From Caulobacteraceae bacterium (GTDB taxonomy: Bacteria; Pseudomonadota; Alphaproteobacteria; Caulobacterales; Caulobacteraceae): a stretch of 64,000 nucleotides of DNA. Below the pieces are notes generated by a model that saw nothing but the letters and a program-made list of their open reading frames with translations, searched no databases and was not told where the DNA came from. Both the position numbers and the translations under genes were made by a program. Location: assembly GCA_947476325.1 (NCBI GenBank), contig CANJPZ010000001.1:62001-126000 (forward strand). The letters run 5' to 3'. This document shows positions 9,100-17,896 of the stretch, in pieces. Each line of letters opens with the position of its first letter. The first letter of the stretch is position 1.

Positions 9100-9588
9100 T
9101 CAGCCGACCTTGATGGTGTAGTCGGTCCATTCCTTGATCTTGCCGTTCTTGACGAAGAACACCCCAACGCCTTCGAACAGCAGCGGCTGGGTCGTCGAGG
9201 TGAACTTGTCGATCCGGTGATTGATCACGATCGGCCCGGAGCAAAAGGTCGACAGCACCTTCAGCTCGATGGCCGAGGCGTTGTCGACATAGCCCTTCAG
9301 GCGGTTGGTGATCGCCTCAAAGCCCTTGTCCGGCGGGCTGGTCTCGGTCATCCGGTAGACGCAGTCGGGCGCCAGATAGGCCAGCTGGCCGCTCATGTCC
9401 TTGGGCTTGATGGCTTCGAGGAAATCGTTGACCACCTTGACATTGGCCTGTTCGGCAGCGCTCCATCCCGCGCCTTGCGCCTGGGCCTTGCCCGAGAAGG
9501 CGGCCATCATCACGGCGCCCAGGGTGGCCGTGCCCAGCAGATTGCGGCGGGTCGCGTCGAGTTTGGGGTCTTCCGGGGGCGTTTCCAT
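9100..9588 (-). CDS. NTF2-like (SnoaL / limonene-epoxide-hydrolase fold) protein with Tat-type signal
   Basis: The 162-residue product starts with a twin-arginine stretch (ATRRNLLGTATLG) followed by a hydrophobic segment and AQA, so it is likely exported by Tat. The rest resembles the cone-shaped alpha+beta NTF2 fold: VVNDFLEAIKPKD, DCVYRMTETSP, and the end GVFFVKNGKIKEWTDY, typical of SnoaL/LEH-like proteins. Members include hydrolases, isomerases and pure binding proteins, so no reaction is assigned. The gene is co-oriented with the PQQ protein gene about 120 bases downstream and could be co-transcribed with it, which hints at a shared periplasmic oxidation pathway (inference). Confidence 0.75.
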   Translation of the reverse strand: METPPEDPKLDATRRNLLGTATLGAVMMAAFSGKAQAQGAGWSAAEQANVKVVNDFLEAIKPKDMSGQLAYLAPDCVYRMTETSPPDKGFEAITNRLKGYVDNASAIELKVLSTFCSGPIVINHRIDKFTSTTQPLLFEGVGVFFVKNGKIKEWTDYTIKVG

Positions 9589-9725
9589 GGGGTCATCCAG
9601 CTGTTGAGGGGTCCAGTGCGGACAGCCCAGCTTGCTGAACGATCGCCCGGGACGCAAGCGTCAAGCCGCCCCGGCCTTTCGGCCAGGGCGCAAGCCTGAT
9701 CTGCTGTATTGTCGACCCGAAATTT

Positions 9726-9800
9726 TGGAGCGGGCGAGGCGATTCGAACGCCCGACCCCAACCTTGGCAAGGTTGTGCTCTACCCCTGAGCTACGCCCGC
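9726..9800 (-). tRNA. tRNA-Gly (GCC)
   Basis: Read on the minus strand, the gene folds as a tRNA. The acceptor stem is GCGGGCG/CGCCCGC, the D arm starts TAGCTCAGGGGTAGAGC, the anticodon loop TTGCCAA carries GCC (9766-9768), and the T arm contains GTTCGAATC. A T discriminator and an encoded CCA (9726-9728) follow. All stems pair well. It stands alone between the NTF2-like gene and the DUF6065 gene. Confidence 0.97.
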
Positions 9801-9890
9801 ACTCCGTGGGCGGCCCAAGGAGGAACCACCCGAAATTTCGAGAGGCGGCTTATGGCAGAGGGCCCCGGGCTTGGCAAGCGGCCAGCCGCA

Positions 9891-10631
9891 TCAGCCCTGC
9901 CGAATGGGCTTCAAGCGCCGCTTGTTGACGTGGGCGGTGGGGGCCGGGCCGCTGTCGTCAGGCATCTCGCCCTTGAAGTAGAGACGCTGCCAGGCCTCCT
10001 TGACCGCTTCGGGGTCCTTGAAGTGGAGCCGGCGGTTGAATTCCTCGCGCAGCTTGAACCAGGCGTCGTACTGACCGCGCAGGTCGACGTTGTCGTCCAG
10101 ATTGCGGCGGACGATGTCGAACTCTTCCAGCGGCTTGTCCTGGACCAGGGTGATGAAGCAGAACGGCTCACCCTTGGTGAAGTGCACCGAGCCCGGCCGG
10201 GTAAACAGCCAGTTCATGGTGAAGGGGAAGGGCAGCCAGTCGGTCTCGACCAGGCCTGATAAGGGCTGGATGCCGTCCTTGATGTGGTTGGGCGGGCCCA
10301 TGGTCCAGGTCGACCAGCCGGGCGGGGTCTTGAACAGATAGCCGGTGTGAAAGGTCACCACGCCATGGGTGAAGTGGGATTTGACGAAATCCTCAAAGCC
10401 CGGAAACGGGTATTCCGACTGAAAGGTGATGTCCGAGGCGTTCATGCCGCCGTTCCAGGTGGCGGTGAAGCTGACGGGACACAGGACTTCCCATCCCGTC
10501 GTGTTGGCCATGGTCAGAGGCAGGCAGCGATAGGGATGGCGATAGGCGAAGGTCTCCATCCAGTTGCGCTGGGCGCGGCCCGGAATGATCTCGGGCGGGC
10601 GCGAATGGGTGGGATAGCACTCGAGTTTCAT
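9891..10631 (-). CDS. DUF6065 family protein of unknown function
   Basis: This 246-residue soluble protein has the look of the DUF6065 family: an N-terminal YRCLPLTMANTTGWEVLCP stretch, then FTATWNGG, FTHGVVTFHTGYLF, and FPFTMNWLFTRPG, ending in a charged helical region. Family members occur in scattered alphaproteobacteria and have no established activity; the fold contains several aromatic-rich beta segments. There is no signal peptide or membrane helix. It lies alone on the minus strand between tRNA-Gly and the ProXp-ala-type gene on the opposite strand. I recognise the family by its conserved stretches but cannot confirm it without a profile search. Confidence 0.7.
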   Translation of the reverse strand: MKLECYPTHSRPPEIIPGRAQRNWMETFAYRHPYRCLPLTMANTTGWEVLCPVSFTATWNGGMNASDITFQSEYPFPGFEDFVKSHFTHGVVTFHTGYLFKTPPGWSTWTMGPPNHIKDGIQPLSGLVETDWLPFPFTMNWLFTRPGSVHFTKGEPFCFITLVQDKPLEEFDIVRRNLDDNVDLRGQYDAWFKLREEFNRRLHFKDPEAVKEAWQRLYFKGEMPDDSGPAPTAHVNKRRLKPIRQG

Positions 10632-10744
10632 CTTGGCTCACTGTCGCCGGGACGGAAGGGTGGCTAGCTTCGTAGCTGGTCAGGACGCACGGCGTCCAGA
10701 TGGGAGGCGGGTTGAGCCCCGTTCAATTCTTGATACCCTTGTCC

Positions 10745-11239
10745 ATGCCCGCAACCCGCGCCGATCTGTTTGCTTTTTTCGACGCCCGGAGAATCGCCCA
10801 TCACACCCTTGAGCACACGCCGGTCTTTCGGGTTGGTGAGGGCGAAGAAATCAAGGCGGCCCTTCCCGGCGGGCACACCAAGAACCTGTTCCTGAAAGAC
10901 GCAAAGGGCCAGCTTTGGCTGATCTCGGCGCTGGGCGAGACGAAGATCGACCTGAAATCCCTGCCGGCCAGGATCGGCGCGGCGCGATTGTCGTTCGGAT
11001 CGGAGGCGCGACTCTTCGATGCGCTGGGCGTTCGCCCCGGTTCGGTGACCGCGTTCGCGCTGATCAATGATCCGGAACACAGGGTCCGCTTTGTCGCCGA
11101 CGCCGCCCTGATGGCCGCCGATCCGGTGAATTTCCATCCCCTGTCCAACGACGCCACCACCGCCATCAGCCAGGCGAATTTCAGCCGCTTCCTGGCTGCG
11201 CTGGGCGTTGAGCCGCTGATCGTTGATTTTGCCGCCTGA
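10745..11239 (+). CDS. Trans-editing aminoacyl-tRNA deacylase of the YbaK/ProXp-ala (PrdX) type
   Basis: These small free-standing domains hydrolyse mischarged tRNA, in the ProXp-ala group Ala-tRNA(Pro) made by prolyl-tRNA synthetase. The 164-residue product shows the fold's conserved pieces: [22 protein letters not shown] with the catalytic-type lysine, [21 protein letters not shown], and [14 protein letters not shown]. The ATG at 10745 puts the expected N-terminus ([12 protein letters not shown]) right at the start; an upstream in-frame ATG at 10700 would add 15 residues with no family match. It precedes the thioredoxin gene by about 80 bases. Substrate specificity within the family is inferred from the overall pattern only. 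Confidence 0.82.
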   Translation: MPATRADLFAFFDARRIAHHTLEHTPVFRVGEGEEIKAALPGGHTKNLFLKDAKGQLWLISALGETKIDLKSLPARIGAARLSFGSEARLFDALGVRPGSVTAFALINDPEHRVRFVADAALMAADPVNFHPLSNDATTAISQANFSRFLAALGVEPLIVDFAA

Positions 11240-11317
11240 GGCACCATTGCGCGCGCGGCGCCTTGCGACCATTTTGGGCTTGAACCGTTTAGACGGGCGA
11301 AAGCCCAGCGAGGACCC

Positions 11318-12211
11318 ATGATCATCGGCGAAACCAAACCCGCGGCAAAGGACCTGGTGAAGGACGGCTCGGACGCCACCTTCATGGACGATGTGGTCGA
11401 CGCCTCCATGACCACGCCGGTGATTGTCGATTTCTGGGCCCCCTGGTGCGGGCCCTGCCGGCAACTCGGCCCGGTGATCGAGCGTCTGGTCAATGAGGCC
11501 AAGGGCGCGGTCAAACTGGTCAAGATCGATATCGACCAGAACCCCGCCTATGCCGGACAGCTGCGGGTGCAGTCGATCCCGGCGGTGTTCGCCTTCAAGG
11601 ACGGCAAGCCGGTAGACAGCTTCCTGGGCGCCCTGCCCGAAAGCCAGATCAAGGCCTTCATCGCCAAGCTGACCGCCGGGGCCAAGCCCGTCGATGTCAC
11701 CGGCGATCTGCTGGCCCTGGCCGCCGAAGCCCTGAAACTGGGTGACACCAGCGGCGCGGCCCGGGCTTTCGCCCAGGTTCTCCAGGTCGATCCGGAAAAC
11801 CCAAGGGCCGTCGCCGGTCTGGCGCGCTGCCATCTCGAAGGCGGGGATATCGAGCGGGCCGAAGAAGTTCTGGCCATGGCTCCGGACGATGCAAAGGACG
11901 CCGACCTGGATAGCGTGCGCGCCGCCCTGCGCGTGCGGGGCGATGCGCCGCAAGACATCTCGCCCCTCAAGGCCGCGGTGGACGCCGCGCCCGGCGATTT
12001 TCCGGCGCGCATGGCCTACGCCAAAGGTCTGGCTGGCCATGGACGGTTCGGCGAGGCCGCCGACCAGCTGTTCGCGATCATCGAAAAAGACGCCGAATGG
12101 AACGACAAGGCGGCCCGCGCCGCCCTGCTGGAACTGTTCGAGGCCGTGGGCCTGTCTTCGGAATTCACCCGGGCCGGACGGCGCAGGCTGTCGGCCATTC
12201 TTTATTCCTAA
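11318..12211 (+). CDS. YbbN/CnoX-type thioredoxin with tetratricopeptide tail
   Basis: The 297-residue protein begins with a thioredoxin domain (residues about 20-125) that retains a complete WCGPC active site in FWAPWCGPCRQLGP and ends in a helical repeat domain (about 135-297) rich in Ala and Leu. This architecture matches E. coli YbbN/CnoX, a holdase and redox chaperone that hands clients to DnaK or GroEL. Because both cysteines are present, a thiol-disulfide activity is possible in addition to the holdase role. A GAGG element lies before the ATG. It sits at the head of a run with the LON-N protein and Trm112 genes, 10-base spacing suggesting one operon. Confidence 0.88.
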   Translation: MIIGETKPAAKDLVKDGSDATFMDDVVDASMTTPVIVDFWAPWCGPCRQLGPVIERLVNEAKGAVKLVKIDIDQNPAYAGQLRVQSIPAVFAFKDGKPVDSFLGALPESQIKAFIAKLTAGAKPVDVTGDLLALAAEALKLGDTSGAARAFAQVLQVDPENPRAVAGLARCHLEGGDIERAEEVLAMAPDDAKDADLDSVRAALRVRGDAPQDISPLKAAVDAAPGDFPARMAYAKGLAGHGRFGEAADQLFAIIEKDAEWNDKAARAALLELFEAVGLSSEFTRAGRRRLSAILYS

Positions 12212-12220
12212 GGACCCGTC

Positions 12221-12880
12221 ATGCCGGCTCCGGTGCGGAAAATCGCTGACCTGCCCACCGTCATCCCGGTGTTCCCGCTGGATGGCGCGGTGCTGCTGCC
12301 CCACGCGGCCCTGCCGCTCAACATCTTTGAGCCGCGCTATCTGAACATGATCGACGATGCCTTGGCGAGCGACCGGGTGATCGGCATGATCCAGACCCGG
12401 GCCGGCGGCTCGCGCCAGCATCCGGCCCTGTGCGATGTGGGGTGCGTTGGTCGCATCACCTCATTTTCCGAAACCGGCGATGGCCGCTACATGATCACCC
12501 TGACGGGCGTCGCCCGGTTCCGCGTCGGGCGCGAACTTCAGGTGACAACGCCCTATCGTCAGGTCGAGGCGGACTTTTCCAGCTTCGCGGCTGACCTGGC
12601 GCCGGCCGGCGACGACGACGGCTTTGACCGGATGGTGTTTCTGGCCGCCCTGAAGGCCTACCTCGATCACCGGGGCCTGGATATCGAATGGGACGGCGCG
12701 CGCGATGCGCCGGGCGAGGCCCTGGTCAATTCCCTGTCCATGGCCCTGCCTTTCGAGCCGGCTGAAAAGCAGGCCCTGCTGGAAGCGGCGACCATTCTGG
12801 AGCGCCGTGACGCATTGATCGCCCTGTTGCGCATCGACGCCGCCGACAACGACGATGACGGCCCCCGGCCGTTGCAGTAA
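12221..12880 (+). CDS. LON peptidase N-terminal (substrate-binding) domain protein
   Basis: This 219-residue protein resembles the N-terminal substrate-recognition domain of Lon protease without the ATPase and protease parts: [22 protein letters not shown] in segments, GMIQTR, and the GCVGRITSF and [16 protein letters not shown] strands. Free-standing LON-N proteins are widespread in proteobacteria but have no settled function; a role as adaptor or chaperone is only a suggestion. AAGGA precedes the start. It is nine bases downstream of the YbbN-type thioredoxin gene and ten bases before the Trm112 gene, a gene order I associate with alphaproteobacteria. Confidence 0.85.
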   Translation: MPAPVRKIADLPTVIPVFPLDGAVLLPHAALPLNIFEPRYLNMIDDALASDRVIGMIQTRAGGSRQHPALCDVGCVGRITSFSETGDGRYMITLTGVARFRVGRELQVTTPYRQVEADFSSFAADLAPAGDDDGFDRMVFLAALKAYLDHRGLDIEWDGARDAPGEALVNSLSMALPFEPAEKQALLEAATILERRDALIALLRIDAADNDDDGPRPLQ

Positions 12881-12890
12881 GCAGGGGCCC

Positions 12891-13094
12891 ATGAGCACCT
12901 CCAGGACCGCCGCGCCCGAACCCGAGATCGACCCTCGTCTGCTTGAGGTTCTGGTCTGCCCTGTGACCCACGGCCCCCTGACCTATGACCGGGCGGCGCG
13001 CGAACTGGTCAGCGTCCAGGCCGGCCTGGCCTACCCCGTCCGCGATGGCGTCCCGCTGCTGCTGCCGGAAGAGGCCCGCCGGCTGGATGGGTGA
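12891..13094 (+). CDS. Trm112 family zinc-ribbon-like protein
   Basis: The 67-residue product has the bacterial Trm112/YcaR pattern: [19 protein letters not shown], then [23 protein letters not shown]. In eukaryotes and archaea Trm112 activates RNA and protein methyltransferases; in bacteria the short YcaR-like proteins have no proven partner. Only the first cysteine of the usual zinc pairs is clearly kept (VCPVTHG), so zinc binding is doubtful here. I start at ATG 12891 with AGGGG upstream; an earlier in-frame ATG at 12855 overlaps the LON-N gene. It is the last gene of the run. Confidence 0.85.
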   Translation: MSTSRTAAPEPEIDPRLLEVLVCPVTHGPLTYDRAARELVSVQAGLAYPVRDGVPLLLPEEARRLDG

Positions 13095-13135
13095 GGCGGA
13101 TCGGCTTCCACGCTCGATCTTTTATTAAACCGTTC

Positions 13136-13227
13136 GTCCCCGCGAAGGCGGGGACCCAACCGGCGCTCAAGCCGCCCTGCGCGGCTGATGCGGCAGGCTG
13201 GTCATGGGTCCCCGCCTTCGCGGGGAC
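13136..13227. repeat. Long inverted repeat with 23-bp perfect arms
   Basis: The arms at 13136-13158 and 13205-13227 are exact reverse complements. Each is itself nearly palindromic around CCGCGAAGGCGG. The 46-base spacer contains the smaller hairpin GCCGCCCTGCGCGGC. It lies between the Trm112 gene and the convergent hydroxylase gene, where such REP-like units usually sit. A transcript through it would form a very stable stem and probably stops both genes. Confidence 0.85.
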
Positions 13228-13262
13228 AATCGGTTGAAATGGTCAGATCGCTGACCTGACGC

Positions 13263-14513
13263 CTAGAGCGGCTGGCCCCGCAGCAGCCGGGGCAGGTCAC
13301 CCACCGCGCCGCCGGCCTCTTCCATGAAGAACCGCCGGGCCGGACCGATCTTGCCGACCGCCGCCATGCCGATGCCCCGCGCCACGCGCAGCAGCGGATG
13401 GTCGTTGGAAAACAGCCGCACAAAGACGTCTGTGGCCGCCGCCAGGGATACATTGTCGAACCGCCGCCAGGCCACATAGCGCTCAAGCACCGCTTCCGAC
13501 CCGATGTCCTCGCCCAGCCGCAGGGCCTCGACCAGCACCTGGGCCAGGGCAGCGACATCCTTGAGGCCCAGATTCAGGCCCTGCCCGGCGATGGGGTGGA
13601 CCGCGTGAGCGGCGTCGCCCAGCAGCGCCATGCGCGGGGCGTACATCCGCTCGGCCATCTGCAGGGACAGCGGATAGGTAAAGCGCGGCCCGGCCAGATG
13701 CACCTCGCCCAGAAACGCGCCGAACCGGCGCGACAGATGGGCTTCCACCACCTCGATCCGCGCGGCTTTCAGGGCCACGGCGCGGGCCGGGCTCTCGGTC
13801 CACACCAGGCTGGCGCGCTTGCCGGTCAGGGGCAGGATGGCGAAGGGGCCGGAAGGCAGGAAATATTCATGGGCGACGCCGTCGTGGGCTTCGTCCATGG
13901 CCACGGTGGCGACAAAGCCGGTCTGTTTGTAATTCCAGCCGATGACGCCGATGCCCGCAGCCTGGCGAACCGTGGAGTTGCGCCCTTCGGCGCCGACCGC
14001 CAGCGGCGCGCGCAGGGTGCGCCCGTCTTCCAGGGTGACCACGGCCGCCGGGCCTTCGACGTTCACGCAAACCACCCGGGCCGGCGCCAGCACCTCGATC
14101 CCGGCGGCGGTAACCGCCTGGGCCAGGGCGGCGCGGGCGTGACGGTTCTCAATCATGTAGCCCAGAGGCTCGCCGCCAGAGGCGTCGGAAATCTCGGCCG
14201 CGTCAAAGCGCAGGAACAGGCCCATCCCGGGCCCTGCCGCCGCGCCCGGGGTCGGATCATCAGTGACCAGGATCTGCTCGATGCGCTGGGCGTGCGGAAC
14301 CAGCGCCTCGCCGACGCCGATCTCCATCCACTGGCGAAAGGTCGACCAGGCGATGGCCGAGGCGCGGCCGTCGAATTCGGGCGCTGTCTGGATCTCGAAC
14401 ACCTGGGGGTCGATCAGGATGGTCTTTACCCCGGCGCTGTTCAGGGCAAGGGCCAGGGTCGCGCCGGCCATGCCCGCGCCCGCGATAATCACATCCGCGT
14501 CGTAAGTGCTCAC
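13263..14513 (-). CDS. UbiH/UbiF/COQ6 family FAD-dependent hydroxylase
   Basis: The 416-residue protein is a class A flavoprotein monooxygenase of the ubiquinone hydroxylase type, which adds hydroxyl groups to the aromatic ring of ubiquinone precursors at the inner membrane. The N-terminal dinucleotide fold IIAGAGMAGATLALAL, the internal DG-type region, and the second FAD motif GDAAHAVHPIAGQGLNLG near residue 290 are all present. Alphaproteobacteria often use one or two such enzymes for several ring positions, so I do not assign UbiH, UbiF or UbiL. The start codon is GTG at 14513 and no strong ribosome-binding site is visible. It is monocistronic and convergent with the Trm112 gene. Confidence 0.88.
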   Translation of the reverse strand: MSTYDADVIIAGAGMAGATLALALNSAGVKTILIDPQVFEIQTAPEFDGRASAIAWSTFRQWMEIGVGEALVPHAQRIEQILVTDDPTPGAAAGPGMGLFLRFDAAEISDASGGEPLGYMIENRHARAALAQAVTAAGIEVLAPARVVCVNVEGPAAVVTLEDGRTLRAPLAVGAEGRNSTVRQAAGIGVIGWNYKQTGFVATVAMDEAHDGVAHEYFLPSGPFAILPLTGKRASLVWTESPARAVALKAARIEVVEAHLSRRFGAFLGEVHLAGPRFTYPLSLQMAERMYAPRMALLGDAAHAVHPIAGQGLNLGLKDVAALAQVLVEALRLGEDIGSEAVLERYVAWRRFDNVSLAAATDVFVRLFSNDHPLLRVARGIGMAAVGKIGPARRFFMEEAGGAVGDLPRLLRGQPL

Positions 14514-14563
14514 CGGTGTGTTCTAGGTCCGATGGCCGATCGGGCAAAGCGGAACCTTGCGGT

Positions 14564-14912
14564 TCAGCTGCCGGCGTATCGCTCATTGCGCGCCCGGCGG
14601 ATCGCCTCGTCCAGCGCCCTTGAAAAATCGCGCCGCTGGCCGGGGCTCAGGGCGCGGGCTACGCTGATCCGGCGGCCGGACATCGCCAGCCGCACCGCCG
14701 TCTCGCCGGGCTCCGGGCGGGTGAAAGCGGTCGACGGGGACCAGACGGCCCAGCCCGACGAAGGGCAACACCAGGTGCGCGCCCAGCAGCATGAAGGTGG
14801 TCATCGGAATGGCCGCCAGCGCCAGGGTGATCCCCATCACAACCTTCAGCCCCCGCGGCGACAGCGAGCGGGCCGGCGTGATTTCGGGGTCCATGTAATA
14901 GGCGAGCGTCAT
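14564..14912 (-). pseudogene. DUF2244 family membrane protein gene, broken by a deletion and frameshift
   Basis: From ATG 14912 the frame reads like the DUF2244 N-terminus: ARSLSPRGLKVVMGITLALA, a second hydrophobic stretch, then LVLPFVGLG at about 14746. After that the same frame becomes Arg/Pro/Gly nonsense ending at 14583. In another frame the DUF2244 C-terminal half is intact: AVWSPSTAFTRPEPGE, SGRRISVARALSPGQRRDF, ending at TGA 14564. The two halves abut with about 45 family residues missing between them, so a deletion of roughly 130-140 bp that is not a multiple of three is the simplest reading. It could be a true pseudogene or a sequence-assembly collapse. Confidence 0.7.
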
Positions 14913-14964
14913 GGCGGGCCATCCTAGCTTGGCGCGCGCCGCGGCGCACGGCATCTTGCGGGCC

Positions 14965-15630
14965 ATGACACGCGCTCCCAGAAAACGCCTGCCCGCGAAA
15001 GAGGCCGCGCGGATTGCCGAAATCTTCGCCCGCCTCGCCGCCTTCATGCCCGAGCCGAAGACCGAACTGGATTTCGACAGCCCCTATACCCTGGTGGTCG
15101 CCGTCGCCCTGTCGGCCCAGGCGACCGACAAGTCGGTCAACAAGGCCACCGAAAAACTGTTTGCCGCCGCAAACACCCCCCAAGCCATGCTGGACCTCGG
15201 CGTCGAGGGCCTGATCCCCTTCATCCAGTCGATCGGCCTTTACCGGACCAAGGCCAGGAACGTCATCGCCACAGCGCAGATCCTGGTCGAGCAATACGGC
15301 GGCCAGGTCCCTTTGAGCCGCACAGCGCTCCAGTCTTTGCCCGGCGTCGGGCGCAAGACGGCCAGCGTGGTGCTGAACGAACTGGACATAGAGCCGGCCA
15401 TCGCCGTCGACACCCACGTCTTTCGAGTCGCCCACCGCCTGAAGTTTTCGGACGGCAAGGCCCCCGACCAGGTTGAGGCCGACCTGATGGTCGTCGTGCC
15501 GAAAGACTATCTGATCAAGGCCCACCACTGGCTGATCCTGCACGGCCGCTACACCTGCCTCGCCCGCCGGCCGAAATGCGAGATCTGCCCGATCGCCGAT
15601 CTTTGCCCCTCGCGGGACCTGTTCATCTGA
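14965..15630 (+). CDS. nth: Endonuclease III (DNA glycosylase/AP lyase)
   Basis: Nth removes oxidised pyrimidines and nicks the resulting abasic site in base-excision repair. The 221-residue product shows the helix-hairpin-helix LPGVGRKTASVVL with the catalytic lysine, the downstream catalytic aspartate in AIAVDTHVFRVAHRL, and the four-cysteine iron-sulfur loop CLARRPKCEICPIADLC (C-x6-C-x2-C-x5-C) near the C-terminus. I use ATG 14965, at which the family homology begins; an earlier ATG at 14911 would overlap the start of the divergent DUF2244 gene. The adenosine kinase gene follows 25 bases downstream, so the two may be co-transcribed. Confidence 0.95.
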   Translation: MTRAPRKRLPAKEAARIAEIFARLAAFMPEPKTELDFDSPYTLVVAVALSAQATDKSVNKATEKLFAAANTPQAMLDLGVEGLIPFIQSIGLYRTKARNVIATAQILVEQYGGQVPLSRTALQSLPGVGRKTASVVLNELDIEPAIAVDTHVFRVAHRLKFSDGKAPDQVEADLMVVVPKDYLIKAHHWLILHGRYTCLARRPKCEICPIADLCPSRDLFI

Positions 15631-15655
15631 GGCGATATTCTGTACGGCTCGGCCC

Positions 15656-16636
15656 ATGACCGACCGCTATGATGTCGCCGCTATCGGCAATGCAATCGTT
15701 GATGTGATCGCCTCGTCCGACGACGCGTTCCTCGCCAGCCAGTCCCTCGCCAAGGGTGGCATGACCCTGATCGACCAGAACCGCTCGACCGCCCTGCTGG
15801 CGGCGATGGGCAAGGGGGTCGAGACCTCCGGCGGCTCGGCGGCAAACACTATCGCCGGGGTTACCAGTTTCGGCGGGCGCGGCGCCTTCGTGGGCAAGGT
15901 CGCCGACGACCGGCTGGGCGAGGTGTTCCGCCGCGAGCTAGGCGCCGATTTTCACAGCGCGGGCCCCGTTACCGGCGGCCCGGCCACCGGCTGCTGCCTG
16001 ATCAATGTCACCCCTGACGCCCAGCGCACCATGGCAACCTTCCTGGGCGCCGCCGGCCTTGTCTCGCCCGACGACATCGATCCGGCCGTTATCGAAGCCG
16101 CGCGCATTGTCTATCTGGAAGGCTATCTGTTTGACCCGCACGAGGCCCGGCGCGCCTTCGCCAAGGCTGCGGCCCTGGCCCGCGGCGCTGGCCGTCTGAT
16201 GGCGCTCACCCTGTCGGACTCTTTCGTCGTCGAGCGTCATCGCGAGGCCCTTCTGGGCTTTATCGAGGACCAGGTCGATGTGCTGTTCGCCAACGAGAGC
16301 GAGCTTTGCGCCCTATTCCAGACCGATTTCGATCAGGCTCTGGGCGCAGTGCGCTCCATCGCCCGCATCGCCGCGGTAACCCGCAGTGAAAAGGGCTCGG
16401 TGGTCGCCGAGGGCGCCGAAGTTCACACCATTGCCGCCGAACCGGTCGCCACCCTGGTCGACACTACCGGCGCGGGCGACCAGTACGCCGCAGGCTTTTG
16501 CCTGGGTCTGGCGCAGGGCCGGCCCATGGCTGTCTGCGGCCGGCTGGGCTCCATCGCCGCCGCCGAGGTGATTTCCCACTACGGGCCTCGCCCCCAGGTC
16601 AGCCTGGCCGCACTGGCAAGCGCCGCCGGTCTCTGA
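15656..16636 (+). CDS. Adenosine kinase (PfkB family)
   Basis: This 326-residue ribokinase/PfkB-family protein has the two family signatures: the N-terminal GGSAANTIAG near residue 60 and the C-terminal TTGAGDQYAAGF with the catalytic aspartate near residue 270. Alphaproteobacterial proteins of this pattern (start DVAAIGNAIVDVIA, LEGYLFDP in the middle) are annotated as adenosine kinases, which phosphorylate adenosine to AMP in purine salvage; another nucleoside or sugar substrate cannot be excluded. It lies between nth and hisB, 13 bases ahead of hisB, and could feed transcription into the his cluster. Confidence 0.85.
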   Translation: MTDRYDVAAIGNAIVDVIASSDDAFLASQSLAKGGMTLIDQNRSTALLAAMGKGVETSGGSAANTIAGVTSFGGRGAFVGKVADDRLGEVFRRELGADFHSAGPVTGGPATGCCLINVTPDAQRTMATFLGAAGLVSPDDIDPAVIEAARIVYLEGYLFDPHEARRAFAKAAALARGAGRLMALTLSDSFVVERHREALLGFIEDQVDVLFANESELCALFQTDFDQALGAVRSIARIAAVTRSEKGSVVAEGAEVHTIAAEPVATLVDTTGAGDQYAAGFCLGLAQGRPMAVCGRLGSIAAAEVISHYGPRPQVSLAALASAAGL

Positions 16637-16649
16637 TAGGGAGCGCCCC

Positions 16650-17246
16650 ATGGAAAAGGGCCGCACAGCACAAGTGGTTCGCGAGACCAAGGAGACGCAG
16701 ATCCGCGTCACCCTGAATCTCGACGGGACCGGCGTCACGAAGATTTCGACAGGGATCGGATTCTTCGACCACATGCTGGAGAGTTTCGGCCGTCACGGTG
16801 CCATCGATCTCGACATCGAGACCAAGGGCGACCTGCACATCGACATGCACCACACCATCGAGGACACCGGCATCGTGCTGGGCCAGGCGGTGGCGAAAGC
16901 GCTGGACGGCTTCAAGGGCATCCGCCGGTTCGGGTGCGCCTACATCCCCATGGACGAGACCCTGACGCGCTGCGCGCTGGATCTCTCCAACCGCGCCTAC
17001 CTCATCTACAAGGTCGACTATCTGAAGCCCAAGGTCGGCGACGTCGACACCGAACTGTTCAAGGAATTCCACCAGGCCTTCGCCATGAATTCCGGCGCCT
17101 GCCTGCACCTGGAAACCCTTTACGGCGCCAACAGCCACCACATCGCCGAAAGCGGCTTCAAGGCCCTGGCCCGGGCCCTGCGCCAGGCGGTGGAGATCGA
17201 CCCGCGAACGGGCGGAATGGCCCCTTCGACCAAGGGCGTTCTTTAA
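16650..17246 (+). CDS. hisB: Imidazoleglycerol-phosphate dehydratase
   Basis: HisB dehydrates imidazole glycerol phosphate to imidazole acetol phosphate. The 198-residue protein is the monofunctional dehydratase, without the phosphatase domain seen in enterobacterial HisB. The metal-binding histidine clusters are intact: GFFDHMLESFGRHG, DMHHTIEDTGIVLGQA and NSHHIAESGFKA. It heads the cluster hisB-hisH-hisA-hisF-hisE, all in one direction with short gaps or overlaps; hisH starts six bases after its stop. Confidence 0.97.
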   Translation: MEKGRTAQVVRETKETQIRVTLNLDGTGVTKISTGIGFFDHMLESFGRHGAIDLDIETKGDLHIDMHHTIEDTGIVLGQAVAKALDGFKGIRRFGCAYIPMDETLTRCALDLSNRAYLIYKVDYLKPKVGDVDTELFKEFHQAFAMNSGACLHLETLYGANSHHIAESGFKALARALRQAVEIDPRTGGMAPSTKGVL

Positions 17247-17251
17247 GGCTC

Positions 17252-17896
17252 ATGTCCACCGTCGCCCTGATCGATTACGGCTCGGGCAATCTGGCCTCGG
17301 CCGAAAAGGCGCTTGTCGCCGCCGCCAAGGCCGCGGGCGACAAGCTGCGCGTCAATGTCACCGATCGGCCGGATGAGGTTTTGGCCGCCGACCGCATTGT
17401 CCTTCCCGGCGTCGGCGCTTTCGCCGCCTGCATGGACGCCCTCGAAGAGCGGCCGGGTCTGGCGCCCGCCATCGCAAAGGCCGTCCTCGACAACGGCAAG
17501 CCGTTCCTGGGCATCTGTGTCGGCATGCAATTGCTGGCCTCCCGAGGCCTGGAATTCGGCGAGCGGGCGGGCCTGGGCTGGATCGCCGGCGATGTCCGCC
17601 GCCTGACGCCGGCCGGTCACGAATTCAAGATTCCCCACATGGGCTGGAACGCCCTGACCGGCGTTGCGCCTCATCCGCTGTTCGAGGGCCTGGGGGACGG
17701 GACCCACATGTACTTCACCCACTCCTTCGCCCTCTATCCGGCCGATACGGCGGCCATCGCCGCCAGCGTCGACCACGGCGGCCTGTTCGCCGCAGCGGTG
17801 ACCAGGGGCAATATCGCCGGGGTCCAGTTTCACCCGGAAAAGAGCCAGACCTCCGGCCTTCGCCTGTTGCAGAACTTCATCGAGTGGCGCCCATGA
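17252..17896 (+). CDS. hisH: Imidazole glycerol phosphate synthase glutaminase subunit
   Basis: HisH is the class I glutaminase that supplies ammonia to HisF. In the 214-residue product the nucleophile cysteine lies in [12 protein letters not shown], and the His-Glu pair of the triad lies in [10 protein letters not shown] near the C-terminus; the oxyanion region PGVGAF is present. The start at ATG 17252 gives the expected N-terminus [11 protein letters not shown]. Its stop overlaps the hisA start (ATGA), so translation of the two is probably coupled. Confidence 0.97.
   Translation: MSTVALIDYGSGNLASAEKALVAAAKAAGDKLRVNVTDRPDEVLAADRIVLPGVGAFAACMDALEERPGLAPAIAKAVLDNGKPFLGICVGMQLLASRGLEFGERAGLGWIAGDVRRLTPAGHEFKIPHMGWNALTGVAPHPLFEGLGDGTHMYFTHSFALYPADTAAIAASVDHGGLFAAAVTRGNIAGVQFHPEKSQTSGLRLLQNFIEWRP

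Noticed and set aside
13263-13274. TAGAGCGG at the stop codon of the UbiH-type gene as a further copy of the dispersed repeat
   Set aside because: The match ends after eight bases and no hairpin or right edge follows; eight bases can match by chance.
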